Below are positions 1 to 11,186 of a DNA stretch of 64,000 nucleotides, piece after piece (position 1 is the stretch's first letter; each line of letters starts with the position of its first letter). The notes below the pieces were generated by a model that was not told where the DNA came from, did no database searches, and saw only the letters and a program-made list of their open reading frames with translations. Made by a program: the position numbers and the translations under genes. The DNA is from Shewanella aestuarii (GTDB taxonomy: Bacteria > Pseudomonadota > Gammaproteobacteria > Enterobacterales > Shewanellaceae). The stretch spans positions 2,600,501-2,664,500 of the forward strand of contig NZ_CP050313.1 of assembly GCF_011765625.1 (NCBI RefSeq). Reading direction: 5' to 3'.

Positions 1-286
1 ATTGCCAACATAACTCAAAGCTACCATCGTTCATTTCATGACATTGTACACATTGCCAAGAAGGTTGTTCGACATCTAGCGAAGCTAACAAGGCTTGGGA
101 GGCAGTTAACTGCTCACAATCAACCCAGAGTTCCACGGTTTGCATATCAACAGGAAGTTCCCCTACGCCGCCCATTAGGGCCTCACCGCGCACATCGACA
201 CTAATCCCGCTGCTTTCTAACAGGCCTTTCCAAGTATGAGCTTGAAGTAAATTTCCACCTGTTAATAATACTTTGCGTTGTTCCAT
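1..286 (-). CDS. DUF2007-type small protein with C-terminal zinc-ribbon start, partial
   Basis: Reading leftwards from an ATG at 286, the frame stays open for 95 codons to the window edge, so the 3' end is missing. It begins MEQRKVLLTGGNLLQAHTWK and continues with the pattern of DUF2007 putative signal-transducing proteins: a short beta-alpha-beta unit (residues about 1-70) in which a residue stretch like LLESSGI is followed by a conserved glycine/valine loop. Near the end a C-x2-C pair (WQCVQCHEM) and a further Cys suggest the start of a zinc-ribbon or RanBP2-like finger. Function is unknown for this family. It reads in the same direction as secF but is separated from it by a strong terminator and about 265 bp, so it is a separate unit. 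Confidence 0.7.
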   Translation of the reverse strand, partial: MEQRKVLLTGGNLLQAHTWKGLLESSGISVDVRGEALMGGVGELPVDMQTVELWVDCEQLTASQALLASLDVEQPSWQCVQCHEMNDGSFELCWQ

Positions 287-491
287 TATTATTATCCTAC
301 TGCGCTGCACTGACTGATAATTTAATTCGGTATCCATAAAGCAAGATACGATACACCATCCCATTAGCTAGAACTTTTTCAACATCCTACTGGCAAAGCT
401 AATCAGTGTCGAGTCGATAACGGCTTAAAAGCTAACAAATTAACAACATTCAATTAAAGGGGTTCAAATTGTTTTTCTCTGACTTGTCCCC

Positions 492-533
492 GGTCAAAAA
501 AAAAGCCACTTCATTGATATGAAGTGGCTTTTT
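492..533 (-). terminator. Rho-independent terminator after secF
   Basis: A perfect 13-bp stem (501-513 with 520-532, core AAGCCACTTCA) encloses a 6-nt loop. On the minus strand it is followed by a run of T, ending the yajC-secD-secF transcript about 20 bp after the secF stop. Confidence 0.9.
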
Positions 534-552
534 CTGCTCAACTTGTTAACAG

Positions 553-1500
553 TTAAGGCATCATTGAAGGCTGATCTGCACCTTCTTTTTCAATCTCAAC
601 TGGCATCATATGTTCACGATTAATGCCCAGTTTGATGGCAAGATAACTAGCTACATAGATAGATGAATAAGTACCAACAAAAATACCACACAGCAACGCA
701 GTTGCGAAACCGTGGATCATCGTACCGCCTTTTAAGAACAAGGCAGCAACCACAATCAAGGTAGTCCCTGTGGTGATAACAGTACGGCTCATGGTTTGAG
801 TGATTGACTGATTAACCACTTCTTCAGGTGTACCCTTACGGATTTTCAAGAAGTTTTCACGTATACGGTCGTATACAACAATCGTATCGTTGAGCGAGTA
901 ACCGACAACCGTTAACAAACCAGCCAGTACCGTTAAATCAAACTCAAGCTGGAAAAACGAAAATATACCTAAAGTAACAATAACGTCATGAGCAAGTGCC
1001 GCAACAGAGCCCGCAGCTAAGCGCCATTCAAAACGGAACGATACGTAAATCAGAATACAAATTAACGCAACAATCACCGCTAAGCCACCTTGCTCCGATA
1101 GCTCTTTACCCACCTGTGGGCCAACAAACTCAACGCGCTTTTGAATAACACTTTCATCAATAGATTGTGCAGCAGCCATTACCGCTGATGCTTGAACATC
1201 GCTTTTCACATCAGCAACAACCGGTAGACGAACAAGGATATCACGGCTAGAGCCAAAGTTTTGTACAACTGCACCATTGGTTTCAACAGAGGTTAACTTG
1301 CCACGTAGCTCGTTCAAATCAACAGGCTTTGAAAACTCCACTTCAACCACAGTACCGCCGGTGAAGTCGAGCCCCCAATTAATCCCTTTGATGGCTAATG
1401 AACCAAATGAAGCAACAACCAACACCATTGACAAGATACTGATAGGCGCCGCATGACGCAGAAAGTTGATCGTGTTTTTTACTGAAAATAACTGAAACAT
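553..1500 (-). CDS. secF: Protein translocase subunit SecF
   Basis: SecF is an inner-membrane subunit of the SecDF-YajC complex that uses the proton motive force to pull exported proteins out of the SecYEG channel on the periplasmic side. The 315-residue product has the family layout: a first membrane segment near residues 15-40, the GLDFTGGT motif right after it, a periplasmic domain to about residue 130, then five membrane helices with the conserved VVGYSLNDTIVVYDRIREN motif near residue 200. The ATG at 1500 is chosen. A TTG two codons upstream has slightly better spacing from AAGGG and is possible. The secD stop lies 14 bp upstream, so the two are co-transcribed. Confidence 0.96.
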   Translation of the reverse strand: MFQLFSVKNTINFLRHAAPISILSMVLVVASFGSLAIKGINWGLDFTGGTVVEVEFSKPVDLNELRGKLTSVETNGAVVQNFGSSRDILVRLPVVADVKSDVQASAVMAAAQSIDESVIQKRVEFVGPQVGKELSEQGGLAVIVALICILIYVSFRFEWRLAAGSVAALAHDVIVTLGIFSFFQLEFDLTVLAGLLTVVGYSLNDTIVVYDRIRENFLKIRKGTPEEVVNQSITQTMSRTVITTGTTLIVVAALFLKGGTMIHGFATALLCGIFVGTYSSIYVASYLAIKLGINREHMMPVEIEKEGADQPSMMP

Positions 1501-1514
1501 ATTCAACTTATCCC

Positions 1515-3365
1515 TTAAATTGACAGCGTTTTAAGACGTTTACCGCCCCAAAGCGCATTCACGATAGAACGAGTTCCGACAATTGCAGTAAACATAGAAG
1601 TCGCGATACCAATCATTAATGTCACGGCGAAGCCTTTTACCGCTCCTGTACCTACAGCAAATAAAATAAGCGCTGTCATAAAGGTGGTAATGTTCGCATC
1701 AGCAATGGTGGAGAATGCATTTGCATAACCTTCATGAATCGCCTGCTGAACACTACGTCCTGCTAACAATTCTTCACGAATACGCTCATAAATCAGTACG
1801 TTACCATCAACCGCCATACCGACAGTTAGTACCATACCCGCAATACCCGGTAAGGTTAATACCGCACCTGGGATCATCGACATCACACCGACAACCATCA
1901 CAAGGTTAGCTAACAGTGCAAGGTTGGCAATAAAACCAAACGCACGGTAATAAATCAGCATGAAAACTAATACTATGGCTAAACCGAAGATCATCGCTTG
2001 CATGCCGTTTTCAATGTTTTCAGCACCTAAACTTGGGCCAATAGTGCGCTCTTCAACAATCGTCACCGGCGCAATCAAGGCACCAGCACGCAGTAATAAC
2101 GCTAAGCTTTGTGCTTCTTTATGTTCAAGACCAGTAATCACAAAGTTACGACCAAGACGTGCTTGAATGGTTGCAACTGAAATCACTTCTTCAATCTTGG
2201 TCATTTTCACTGAGCCATCAGGGTTACGAACACCGCTATCCTTATACTCAATAAATAACGTCGCCATTGGCTTGCCAATGTTGTCTTTAGTGACGTTAGA
2301 GAAAATGCTACCACCTTTAGCATCAAGATTGATGGCAACTTGTGGACGGCTATACTCGTCAAATGTCGGCTGTGCACCAGTGATATGATCACCAGTTAAC
2401 ATCACCTGCTTTTGTAGCACAGCAATACCACCACCACGGCGTTGATAAACTTCAGATGCTGCTGAAACTCGGCCATTAGCCGCTGCCGCAGGATCCGCTT
2501 TATCATCAACCATACGGAATTCAATCGATGCAGTTGCACCAAGGATCTCTTTAGCACGAGCAGTGTCTTGCACACCGGGGAGTTCTACAATAATTCGCTC
2601 AGCACCTTGACGCTGTACAACAGGCTCAGCAACACCTAACTCGTTAACACGGTTACGAATGGTGGTGATGTTTTGTTGTAATGCTTCTTCTTTGATCTGC
2701 TTTAAGTAGACATCGCTCATTTGAGCAACTAAAACATGGTCATCACCCGAACTGCCATCGGTGTAAACCATATCATTGCTACGCGTCTTTAAAAAACGCT
2801 CGGCTTTAGCAACCGTTTCAGCATCACGAAACTTAACTTCGATACCACGGGGTGTTTTACGAACACCGGCATAACGAATGCCTTCTTCGCGAAGTTGACT
2901 ACGAAAATCTGCAATTTTCGCTTCTTCCATTTTGCGGATCGCTTCGCCCATGTCCACTTCCATTAAAAAGTGCACACCACCACGAAGGTCAAGACCAAGC
3001 TTCATTGGCGAACCACCAAGTGCTTCAAGCCACTGCGGTGTTGCGGGAGCAAGGTTTAAGGCCACGGTAAACTTGTCACCTAAACCATCAGCGATAGCTT
3101 CTTTGGCAAGTAGTTGCTGGTCAGCGTTACTCACGCGAACCAACAACTGACCATTTTCAAGCTCAGAGCGCTTAACCGCTATGCCTTTGCTCTCAAGTAG
3201 GTCTGTCACTGTCGCTTGCGTTGATGCAGTTACTTCTGCACCACGTGTCGCCACGACTTGAACTGCATGGTCTTCACCAAATAGGTTCGGAATAGCATAA
3301 AAACCACCGATGGCGATAATCAATATCACCATCAGGTTTTTCCACATAGGGTATTTATTTAACAC
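1515..3365 (-). CDS. secD: Protein translocase subunit SecD
   Basis: SecD partners SecF in the inner-membrane RND-type SecDF complex that completes Sec-dependent export. The 616-residue protein has an N-terminal membrane helix with the typical MLNKYPMWK start, the D1 signature [10 protein letters not shown] near residue 125, a large periplasmic P1 region, and five C-terminal membrane helices with the [17 protein letters not shown] motif. The GTG start at 3365 is preferred because AGAGGG lies 7 nt upstream and the resulting N-terminus matches the family. It sits between yajC (24 bp upstream) and secF (14 bp downstream), the usual order. Confidence 0.97.
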   Translation of the reverse strand: MLNKYPMWKNLMVILIIAIGGFYAIPNLFGEDHAVQVVATRGAEVTASTQATVTDLLESKGIAVKRSELENGQLLVRVSNADQQLLAKEAIADGLGDKFTVALNLAPATPQWLEALGGSPMKLGLDLRGGVHFLMEVDMGEAIRKMEEAKIADFRSQLREEGIRYAGVRKTPRGIEVKFRDAETVAKAERFLKTRSNDMVYTDGSSGDDHVLVAQMSDVYLKQIKEEALQQNITTIRNRVNELGVAEPVVQRQGAERIIVELPGVQDTARAKEILGATASIEFRMVDDKADPAAAANGRVSAASEVYQRRGGGIAVLQKQVMLTGDHITGAQPTFDEYSRPQVAINLDAKGGSIFSNVTKDNIGKPMATLFIEYKDSGVRNPDGSVKMTKIEEVISVATIQARLGRNFVITGLEHKEAQSLALLLRAGALIAPVTIVEERTIGPSLGAENIENGMQAMIFGLAIVLVFMLIYYRAFGFIANLALLANLVMVVGVMSMIPGAVLTLPGIAGMVLTVGMAVDGNVLIYERIREELLAGRSVQQAIHEGYANAFSTIADANITTFMTALILFAVGTGAVKGFAVTLMIGIATSMFTAIVGTRSIVNALWGGKRLKTLSI

Positions 3366-3389
3366 TCTGGTGCCCTCTTGGCTTAACGC

Positions 3390-3722
3390 TTATAGCGACT
3401 GGATAGAACCCTTAGGTAATACTGCCGCAATGTAGTCCTTTTTGATGGTGATTTGGTTGTTGTCATTAATCGCTAACAACACATAATCATTTTCATCACT
3501 GATTTTAGTTACTTTGCCTAAAATGCCACCACTGGTTAATACTTCATCACCTTTAGAGATAGAAGCCATTAAGTTTTTGTGCTCTTTAACGCGCTTCGAT
3601 TGTGGACGGAAAATCATGAAGTAGAAAATTAGACCGAACATGACTAGCATGAACACTAATTCCATTGTACCGCCACCTTGAGGAGCGCCCGCTGCGTTTG
3701 CATATGCATTTGAAATAAACAT
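3390..3722 (-). CDS. yajC: Preprotein translocase subunit YajC
   Basis: YajC is a small accessory subunit of the SecDF complex with one membrane helix. The 110-residue product shows the helix at about residues 18-38 (MELVFMLVMFGLIFYFMIFR), the RPQSKRVKEHKNLM motif just after it, and a soluble KOW-like tail with GDEVLTSGGILGKV. It is first in the yajC-secD-secF transcription unit and lies 61 bp after the tgt stop, so readthrough from tgt is plausible. Confidence 0.96.
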   Translation of the reverse strand: MFISNAYANAAGAPQGGGTMELVFMLVMFGLIFYFMIFRPQSKRVKEHKNLMASISKGDEVLTSGGILGKVTKISDENDYVLLAINDNNQITIKKDYIAAVLPKGSIQSL

Positions 3723-3783
3723 AGTTCTCTCTTCTTATCAATAAACAACTAAAGTGAATAAAAATTAGTCAAAATAATAGTAA

Positions 3784-4920
<1,137 letters not shown>

Positions 4921-5010
4921 TCACCTTGCCAGATAAACAGTCTGACGCGTAGTTGTTAAGTAGACATAGGGGCAAATGTCTCAGCTTCAAGGCCTATAAA
5001 AAATAAGCCT

Positions 5011-5035
5011 AAAAAAATGCCCACATTTGTGGGCA
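5011..5035 (-). terminator. Second terminator hairpin in the queA-tgt interval
   Basis: TGCCCACA at 5018-5025 pairs with TGTGGGCA at 5028-5035. On the minus strand the stem is followed by seven T residues (5017-5011), the form of a rho-independent terminator. It lies just downstream of another such hairpin after queA. Confidence 0.75.
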
Positions 5036-5048
5036 GGTATTTTAAATC

Positions 5049-5074
5049 AAAAAAGCCGTTTTGGGGGCTTTTTT
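5049..5074 (-). terminator. Terminator hairpin directly after queA
   Basis: AAAAAAGCC (5049-5057) pairs with GGCTTTTTT (5066-5074) around an 8-nt loop. On the minus strand the stem ends in six T residues. The hairpin begins a few bases after the queA stop codon. Confidence 0.75.
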
Positions 5075-5076
5075 CG

Positions 5077-6117
5077 TCACAAAGCTTTCTTTGTCACAAA
5101 CATTGCATCGCCATAGCTAAAAAAGCGGTATTTTTGAGCAATTGCATGCTGATATGCAGCCATTACTTCATCATATCCAGCAAAAGCACTGAGTAGCATG
5201 ATAAGGGTTGACTCTGGTAAATGGAAATTAGTCACCATCGCATCAACAACTTTGAAATTAAAACCTGGGTAGATAAAAATATCAGTATCGCCAGAAAAGG
5301 CTCTTAAGGGTGCATTAGCCGACGCTTTTGCGGCACTTTCTAATGAGCGTACAGAGGTGGTTCCCACGGCAACAACTCGATTGCCCGCAGCCTTAGTTTG
5401 GGCAATTAAATCAACTACATCTTGTGGAACGTCAGCCCATTCAGAGTGCATTTTATGCTCTAGCACATTATCCACTCTGACCGGTTGAAAAGTGCCAGCA
5501 CCGACATGTAGGGTGACAAAAGCAATATTAACACCTTTATCTTTTAAGGCTGCTAACATGGCATCATCAAAATGCAACCCCGCGGTAGGGGCTGCTACCG
5601 CACCCGGTTTTTGATTATAAACCGTTTGATAGCGTTCTTTATCGGCATCTTCATCTGGACGATCAATGTAAGGCGGTAATGGCATATGACCAATTTGCTC
5701 TAACACTTCCAAGATGGTTTTGTCTGACAATAACTCAAGTTCAAATAAAGCATCATGGCGCGCGAGCATTTTCATTTGATAGCCAGCATCTAAGTCAATC
5801 AAGCTATCAACTTTAGGCGACTTGGAACTGCGAACATGTGCAAGAATGCGTTTATCATCTAACATGCGTTCAACAAGAATTTCTAATTTGCCACCGGTTG
5901 ATTTTTGGCCAAATAACCTAGCAGGGATCACTCGGGTGTTATTAAACACCATCAAGTCACCGGGGTTGATTAATGACAGCAAATCAGTGAACTGCTTATC
6001 CGCTAATGCACCATCTTCACCATTTAAGGTTAACAAACGCGAAGCATTGCGTTGCGCAGTAGGATAGCGAGCAATCAGCTCATCAGGCAGTTCAAATGAA
6101 AAATCAGCAACGCGCAT
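5077..6117 (-). CDS. queA: S-adenosylmethionine:tRNA ribosyltransferase-isomerase QueA
   Basis: QueA transfers and isomerises the ribosyl part of S-adenosylmethionine onto preQ1-modified tRNA, making epoxyqueuosine in the step after Tgt. The 346-residue product has the usual length and the family segments: [14 protein letters not shown] at the start, [16 protein letters not shown] near residues 53-68, [12 protein letters not shown] in the middle, [10 protein letters not shown], and [16 protein letters not shown] near the C-terminus. It is transcribed towards tgt. The tandem hairpins between them are unusual, because queA and tgt are co-transcribed in many relatives. Confidence 0.97.
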   Translation of the reverse strand: MRVADFSFELPDELIARYPTAQRNASRLLTLNGEDGALADKQFTDLLSLINPGDLMVFNNTRVIPARLFGQKSTGGKLEILVERMLDDKRILAHVRSSKSPKVDSLIDLDAGYQMKMLARHDALFELELLSDKTILEVLEQIGHMPLPPYIDRPDEDADKERYQTVYNQKPGAVAAPTAGLHFDDAMLAALKDKGVNIAFVTLHVGAGTFQPVRVDNVLEHKMHSEWADVPQDVVDLIAQTKAAGNRVVAVGTTSVRSLESAAKASANAPLRAFSGDTDIFIYPGFNFKVVDAMVTNFHLPESTLIMLLSAFAGYDEVMAAYQHAIAQKYRFFSYGDAMFVTKKAL

Positions 6118-6206
6118 AAATAAATTCTCAACAAATGAAAAACGGCCGATAGTCTATGTTGACCAGCAGGTAAGATCAAGATGAGAAGTTTATTTTCTGC
6201 CCAAGA

Positions 6207-6395
6207 CTAGGTTTTATCTTGAACGGTTTCATCCTCTGATTTGCAGATTTCTTTCGTTTGTTCAGTCGTCTCTTGCTTGAACATTTGATGAGGACCTGCT
6301 TTAAAAACGCTGGTTTCAAATTTCATATCAATTTGAACCTTTTTTCGAATGGGTTTAGGTTCTTTGCCTAACAATTTATACAGCCAGTTTTTCAT
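6207..6395 (-). CDS. Small hypothetical protein, lysine-rich
   Basis: A 62-residue frame starts at ATG 6395 (MKNWLYKLLGKEPKPIRKKV); a TTG five codons upstream is the only longer start. The product is basic at the start (KEPKPIRKK) and acidic and glutamate-rich at the end. It has no signal peptide, and the short amphipathic N-terminus (WLYKLLG) could touch a membrane. I do not recognise a family. It lies in the same direction as queA, about 90 bp before its start. The ribosome-binding sequence is poor (GGAAG only two bases before the ATG), so the start is uncertain and the gene itself is only moderately supported. Confidence 0.45.
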   Translation of the reverse strand: MKNWLYKLLGKEPKPIRKKVQIDMKFETSVFKAGPHQMFKQETTEQTKEICKSEDETVQDKT

Positions 6396-6689
6396 CTTCC
6401 ATGATCCCAAAACAGTGTTAATCAGGTAATGCTTACATTTTATTTAATATAGTTTAAAGTTAACGCGACTTTAGTGTTTTATATTTTTATGGTCACACCT
6501 AGCCTTGTTGAGGCTAAGTGTTGACTTTATTATGTGATACAGTAAGCCTTGGGTTAACCTCAGTATGTATTGTATTTTTTATGCGTTTTTTAAAGCCTAT
6601 TTTAAAACGCCACATGTTGTAGCAAAAATGTTAATCAAATGCAATTAAAGCATCATACTGTAAAATTAAATAAAAAGAAGTATTAAATC

Positions 6690-7283
6690 ATGAACTTTCT
6701 CGCTCACCTTCATCTTGCTGATATCAGCGACACCCATATGTCAGCTAATCTTGCTGGTGATTTTGCAAAAGGCAACATAGAACACCACCCTAAACACCTG
6801 CAACAGGGTATTTGGCTGCATCGTCAAATTGATACCATTACCGACAGCCATGAAATCATTACTGATTTATTGCAGCAATTCCCAAAAGCATCTCGTCGAG
6901 TCGCGCCTATTTTAGTCGACTTAACCTTTGATCATTATTTAGCTTATTACTGGGATGAGTATCACCACCAAACTTTAGCTGAGTTTAGCCAAAAGGCTTA
7001 TCACTGTATGCAAACCACCCCAGAATTGCCTGAACCTTTGCAAGCCATAGTCCCCAAAATTATTCAGCAAGACTGGCTAATGAGCTATCAAACTCGTGAA
7101 GGTCTAAACCAAGCGATTAAAGGGGTTAGCCAACGTTTATCTAAACCTGAGTTATTTAATAGCGCCATTAAGGATATCGATAAACTGTATGTTGAAATTG
7201 AAATAGCCTTCCGTACCTTCTACCCACAACTCATGGCCTACAGCCGTATTTTCAGCCGCAAAACCCCTGAGCAATATTTATAA
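6690..7283 (+). CDS. acpH: Acyl carrier protein phosphodiesterase AcpH
   Basis: AcpH removes the 4'-phosphopantetheine arm from holo-acyl carrier protein, giving apo-ACP and 4'-phosphopantetheine in the cytoplasm. The 197-residue protein matches the family (DUF479) in length and in its signatures: MNFLAHLHLAD at the start, an aspartate-containing NLAGDFAKGN segment at about residues 20-30, GIWLHRQID near residues 40-50, and LVDLTFDHYLA near residues 76-87. The histidines and aspartates in these segments form the HD-like metal site. A thioredoxin-like gene follows after 3 bp, so both are probably on one transcript ending at the hairpin near 8022. Confidence 0.9.
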   Translation: MNFLAHLHLADISDTHMSANLAGDFAKGNIEHHPKHLQQGIWLHRQIDTITDSHEIITDLLQQFPKASRRVAPILVDLTFDHYLAYYWDEYHHQTLAEFSQKAYHCMQTTPELPEPLQAIVPKIIQQDWLMSYQTREGLNQAIKGVSQRLSKPELFNSAIKDIDKLYVEIEIAFRTFYPQLMAYSRIFSRKTPEQYL

Positions 7284-7286
7284 TAT

Positions 7287-7826
7287 ATGCAAAAAAAGCA
7301 GCCCTTAGCACAACGAATAAAAACCAAAGCATTTTGGTGGGTTCAACTGCGTGATCTTAGCATTCTGCTTATTGTTCTGTTTGTTATTAGCAGCTATCTA
7401 CAGCGCAATATGGTTTCTGGAAGTGCACCGCCGTTAAAGGGAATTACGTTAAGCCAACAAGGTTTTGATATATCAAACATCAATAAACCCACATTGGTGT
7501 ATTTTTGGGGAACATGGTGTGGTGTCTGTAAAATCACCTCTCCTATGGTGAATAGTGTAGCGACAAGTGATGACTACCGAGTGATCAGCATTGCGGTTGC
7601 ATCAGGCAGCGATACCGATATACAAACCTATATGGCCGCAAATGATTTGCACTTTGCTGTTATTAATCAAAATCAACCAACACAAGATTTATCAAATCAA
7701 TGGGGCGCTCATGCCTTACCCTCAATTTATATCATTGATGATAAACAGCAGATCCGTTTTGTTACCTCGGGCGTCACATTCAGCTGGGGACTCAAATTTA
7801 GATTGTGGTTAACGTCATTTTATTGA
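7287..7826 (+). CDS. Membrane-anchored thioredoxin-like disulfide oxidoreductase, ScsD/TlpA type
   Basis: This 179-residue protein has one N-terminal membrane segment (about residues 22-37) and a periplasmic thioredoxin fold carrying the active site W77-C78-G79-V80-C81. The cis-proline loop is visible as ALPSIYIID near residues 148-156. Proteins of this shape (TlpA, ResA, ScsD) handle disulfide bonds in cell-envelope proteins. ScsD proteins are linked with copper tolerance, but no other scs gene is nearby. It starts 3 bp after acpH and shares its transcript. The exact redox partner cannot be read from the sequence. Confidence 0.85.
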   Translation: MQKKQPLAQRIKTKAFWWVQLRDLSILLIVLFVISSYLQRNMVSGSAPPLKGITLSQQGFDISNINKPTLVYFWGTWCGVCKITSPMVNSVATSDDYRVISIAVASGSDTDIQTYMAANDLHFAVINQNQPTQDLSNQWGAHALPSIYIIDDKQQIRFVTSGVTFSWGLKFRLWLTSFY

Positions 7827-8021
7827 TTTTTCAGATTAACGTTGTGAACTATTCAGCAACAGCAGGGTTGGAAACTGAAGGTTATAACCCAACCCAACCC
7901 AACACGTTTATAAAAAATTGATAAAGGTAGAAAATTAGCCTTAAATTCTTCCCCAATAGAGCCCTGAGAAGTCAGTGAATGGACTGAATCTGGGGGAAGA
8001 AAAACTAAATACGATATAATT

Positions 8022-8052
8022 AAAAACGCTGAGTGGGGTGCTCAGCGTTTTT
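8022..8052. terminator. Bidirectional terminator between convergent units
   Basis: AAAAACGCTGAG (8022-8033) pairs with CTCAGCGTTTTT (8041-8052) around a 7-nt loop. T-runs lie on both strands, so it can end the acpH unit from the left and the TonB-receptor unit from the right. Confidence 0.88.
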
Positions 8053-8080
8053 TAATTTATATTGACCCACTTAATGGATA

Positions 8081-11076
8081 TTAAAAGGACATTCGCGCAC
8101 CTAATGCATAGCGACTACCGTACTGACGAGCAAATAGGAACTGCTCTTCAAATCGACCATAACCTTGTTCAACTTCATTATTAAGATTTATCCCCTCAAG
8201 AAAGACCGTAATATGATCGTTAATATCATAGTTGATACTAGCATCAAGCTGGCCAAAATCCTTAGCATACTGAGGTGGCGCATCTGCAGAACCCTGAGAT
8301 TGACCTACACCTATTAGGTAACTATCACGCCAAGCATAAGTGAACTTCACTGATAATCCATCTTTTTCATAGAATACTTGGAAATTAGCTGAATTCCCCA
8401 AACCTTCTAGAGGTTGCTGTTGCGCTAAGCTGTATGGGTCAAACTCAACATCTCCATCGACAAATGTGCCATTAGCACCAACGCCAAATCCTGACTCGCC
8501 AAACACATGTTGCAACGCTAACTCTATCCCCTGCACTGACTTTTTATTGCTGTTTACTGGACTTGTTAGATCCCAGACAATAAGAGGATCAGAGTCAAGT
8601 GGAACAATTTGCCCATCAGCATTACCATGACCATTAGCAATCATTTGTGCGAAAATGGTATTTTCATTGACTGCAGTACCTGCTGTCTCAAGCTGTGAAA
8701 TAGCCTCGAGGTAACGTGGACTGTTATAAACATCATGTAGACCGTCAATGGTTGATTGCGATGTTGATCGTGAAACAAAGTTATCTACATCCTTGTGGAA
8801 TAAACCAATCGCAGCATAACTTGCATCTGCATAGTAATATTCCAACGACAAATCTAAGTTGAATGACTCAAGAGGTAGAAGCCCAGGATTGCCGCTTCCT
8901 CCTCTACGAGCACCAATTTTAGGACTACCACTTAAGCTTCTGCCTGCAACCATATCACCCAATAATGGGCGAGCAATTGTTTTGCCTGCAGAAAATCGAA
9001 CAATGACGTCGTCAATCACTTCGGCATCAATGTCTAACATCGGTAACCAAACATCATAATTGCCAGTTTGGGTGAGATAGTTATCATCTCCACCGTCAAC
9101 ATATTTCATGATCCACTCGGTAGGACTTGCCCAGACAACTTGCTCTTCAACTCTTTGTTTAACTGTGCTTGATGTATCAGTTTGCTCATATCTCACACCT
9201 AAATTCACGTTCACACCGACATCACCAATGTCAAAACCCCATTTAGTGTTCAAATATAAAGCAAGCGTTTCCTCTTCCACTAGACTAGAACTATCAATAC
9301 CATCAATGTATGGGTCGATAGAGTAATAGTTATCACCTGCGATTTCTGGTGTGATATAAGCTAGTTGACGGACAATGGCCTCATCAAAATTAAACGTATA
9401 ATAATAGCTAGGATTTATACCCCCGCCGCCGCCACTTAGAGCGTCCAATAAATCTGATGCATCATGAAGCTTAAACATAACATCAGGAAAAATCTCTGTG
9501 TATGAAGGATTAAAACCAGGCCCACCACGCAGGCCACTCCAAGCAGTCGTGCCCGACATCGATTGATCAGTATAAGAGGCACCAAAATCAACTTGAATCA
9601 AAGCATCAATAAATTCAGGATACCACTCAGTATTGAACTGGGCCTGTTGAATCTCACTTTCACCAGGAGAATGAATAAACTGACTAAAATTAGAATCTAT
9701 CTCACCTGGAGTTAGTTGATTAGTCCCATTTTTCCAGTTAATTAAATAATGTGGAATCTCACCGGTACGGTAATCATAAACCTTAGAGTTCAACTGATCT
9801 GAACCTAATATAATTTGACCGGCACTGCCTAATCCGTCGTCAGCACCATTATCGATCTTGTTAGATGAATCATGATAATCGAAGGAAAAGCGCCAACTGT
9901 CATTAGCTGTCCAATCAAGATTTAGACCAATACTTTCAGCTTTTACTTCTGTGGTATTACGGTCGGCAGTAAATGAACCATCACCTCCACGTATCTGCGC
10001 ATAAAGAGCAGTGCCATTCTCATCGATTTCATAGCCCATGACAGGGGAACCATCTGTTGAAGAGTTCCAAATACCCCAGCCAAAACCATTGCTCGCAGTC
10101 AATGCCCGAGTCCCAATATAATCCGCGGTAATAACCAAGCTATCAATTGGGCTATATTGCACTGATACCATGCCATTGGTTCGCTCACGCTCAACATCTG
10201 TGATACTGAAATTCAAGTCTCTTGGCATAAAAAATGGTGCAATATCATTGCCTTCAGCATCTTTGAAACGCGCAATAGGATTGCCATCTGCATCAGTTTG
10301 ACGGTGATCTACCCCTTACTACCAGAAAGAATCGGCAAGCGGCTATTGTCAGTTTGGGCAACCCAGCCCTGAACACTAGATGCTTGCTGACGAAAATCAC
10401 GTTCTTGCTGAGAAACTGACACCATGAAGCCTAGATCGTCATCAAGAAACGTATTAGTGTAAACAGCAGCTACCTCTGGAGTAACATCATCCCCGAGCTC
10501 ATTGGATTCATCATAAATCCCTTTTAAAGATAAATTAAAAGATTGACCAGGGTTACTTAACGGCTTTTGAGTAACAATGTTGACTGTAGCACCAAGCCCA
10601 CCAGTTGGTGTTTCAGCTCGAGCCGTTTTAACCACTTCAAGAGTTTTAACCCCTTCAGATGACAGATTTTCTAGATTGTATGAACGGGTATAACCAGTAC
10701 CAGGCATCTGTCTGCCATTGACTGTGATTAGGTTATATTCAGGTCCAAAACCACGCACGGTTATCTGACTACCTTCACCATTAGCACGACTGACAGTGAC
10801 ACCTGTAATACGCTGTAATGATTCTGCAAGGTTAGTATCAGGAAATTTACCTAACTCTTCAGAAGATATTGCGTCTACCACACCATTTGAGCCACGTTTA
10901 AGATCCATGGAGCGGAAGAGGCTTCCCCTTATTCCTCGAACCTCAATCACTTCGATTGCAGATTCATCAATCTCAGGAACAACCTCTGCAGCAAAAGCAT
11001 TTGGAATGATTGCGATGCCCATTACCGCAGCCAGAGTGGCTGACAATCTATTGAGTCTAAATTTTTGTTCGCACAT
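8081..11076 (-). pseudogene. TonB-dependent receptor for oligosaccharides, interrupted by one frameshift
   Basis: Two frames, 10309-11076 and 8081 to about 10315, together give a single outer-membrane TonB-dependent receptor of about 998 residues. The N-part has a signal peptide ending PNAFAAE, then the plug domain with VIEVRGIRGSL, GKFPDTNLAESLQRITGV, VTVNGR-like ITVNGRQMPG and GGLGATVNIVTQKPL. The C-part is the beta barrel, ending in an aromatic residue (RMSF). Size and motifs fit the Caulobacter/Xanthomonas-type receptor subfamily that takes up plant and algal oligosaccharides. The frame is lost at a C-run at 10312-10315 (GGGG on the coding strand): one more G would restore KGVDHRQTD in frame. 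The upstream GH16 gene suggests beta-glucan oligosaccharides as ligand. This is either a real inactivation or a sequencing error. Confidence 0.85.
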
Positions 11077-11134
11077 AATTGCCTCATTATTCTTCGAATA
11101 GAAACAGTCTTATTACATTGATTTTATTTGATAT

Positions 11135-11171
11135 CTCTGTCATCTCAGTAATCATAATCAAGATGACAGAG
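11135..11171. repeat. Perfect 11-bp inverted repeat between the GH16 gene and the TonB receptor
   Basis: CTCTGTCATCT (11135-11145) and AGATGACAGAG (11161-11171) are perfect inverted copies 15 nt apart, in the 110-bp spacer between two minus-strand genes. No T-run follows, so it may stabilise or attenuate mRNA rather than fully terminate. Confidence 0.6.
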
Positions 11172-11186
11172 TCACGTCTCATATCT

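Noticed and set aside
1715-3150. Plus-strand frames of 60-90 codons across secD
   Set aside because: They lie opposite a well-conserved gene and show no start signals or domains.
10228-10320. Programmed frameshifting in the TonB receptor or glgP
   Set aside because: No slippery heptamer with a downstream structure is evident, and the same type of defect recurs in four unrelated genes, which points to G-run length error or mutation.
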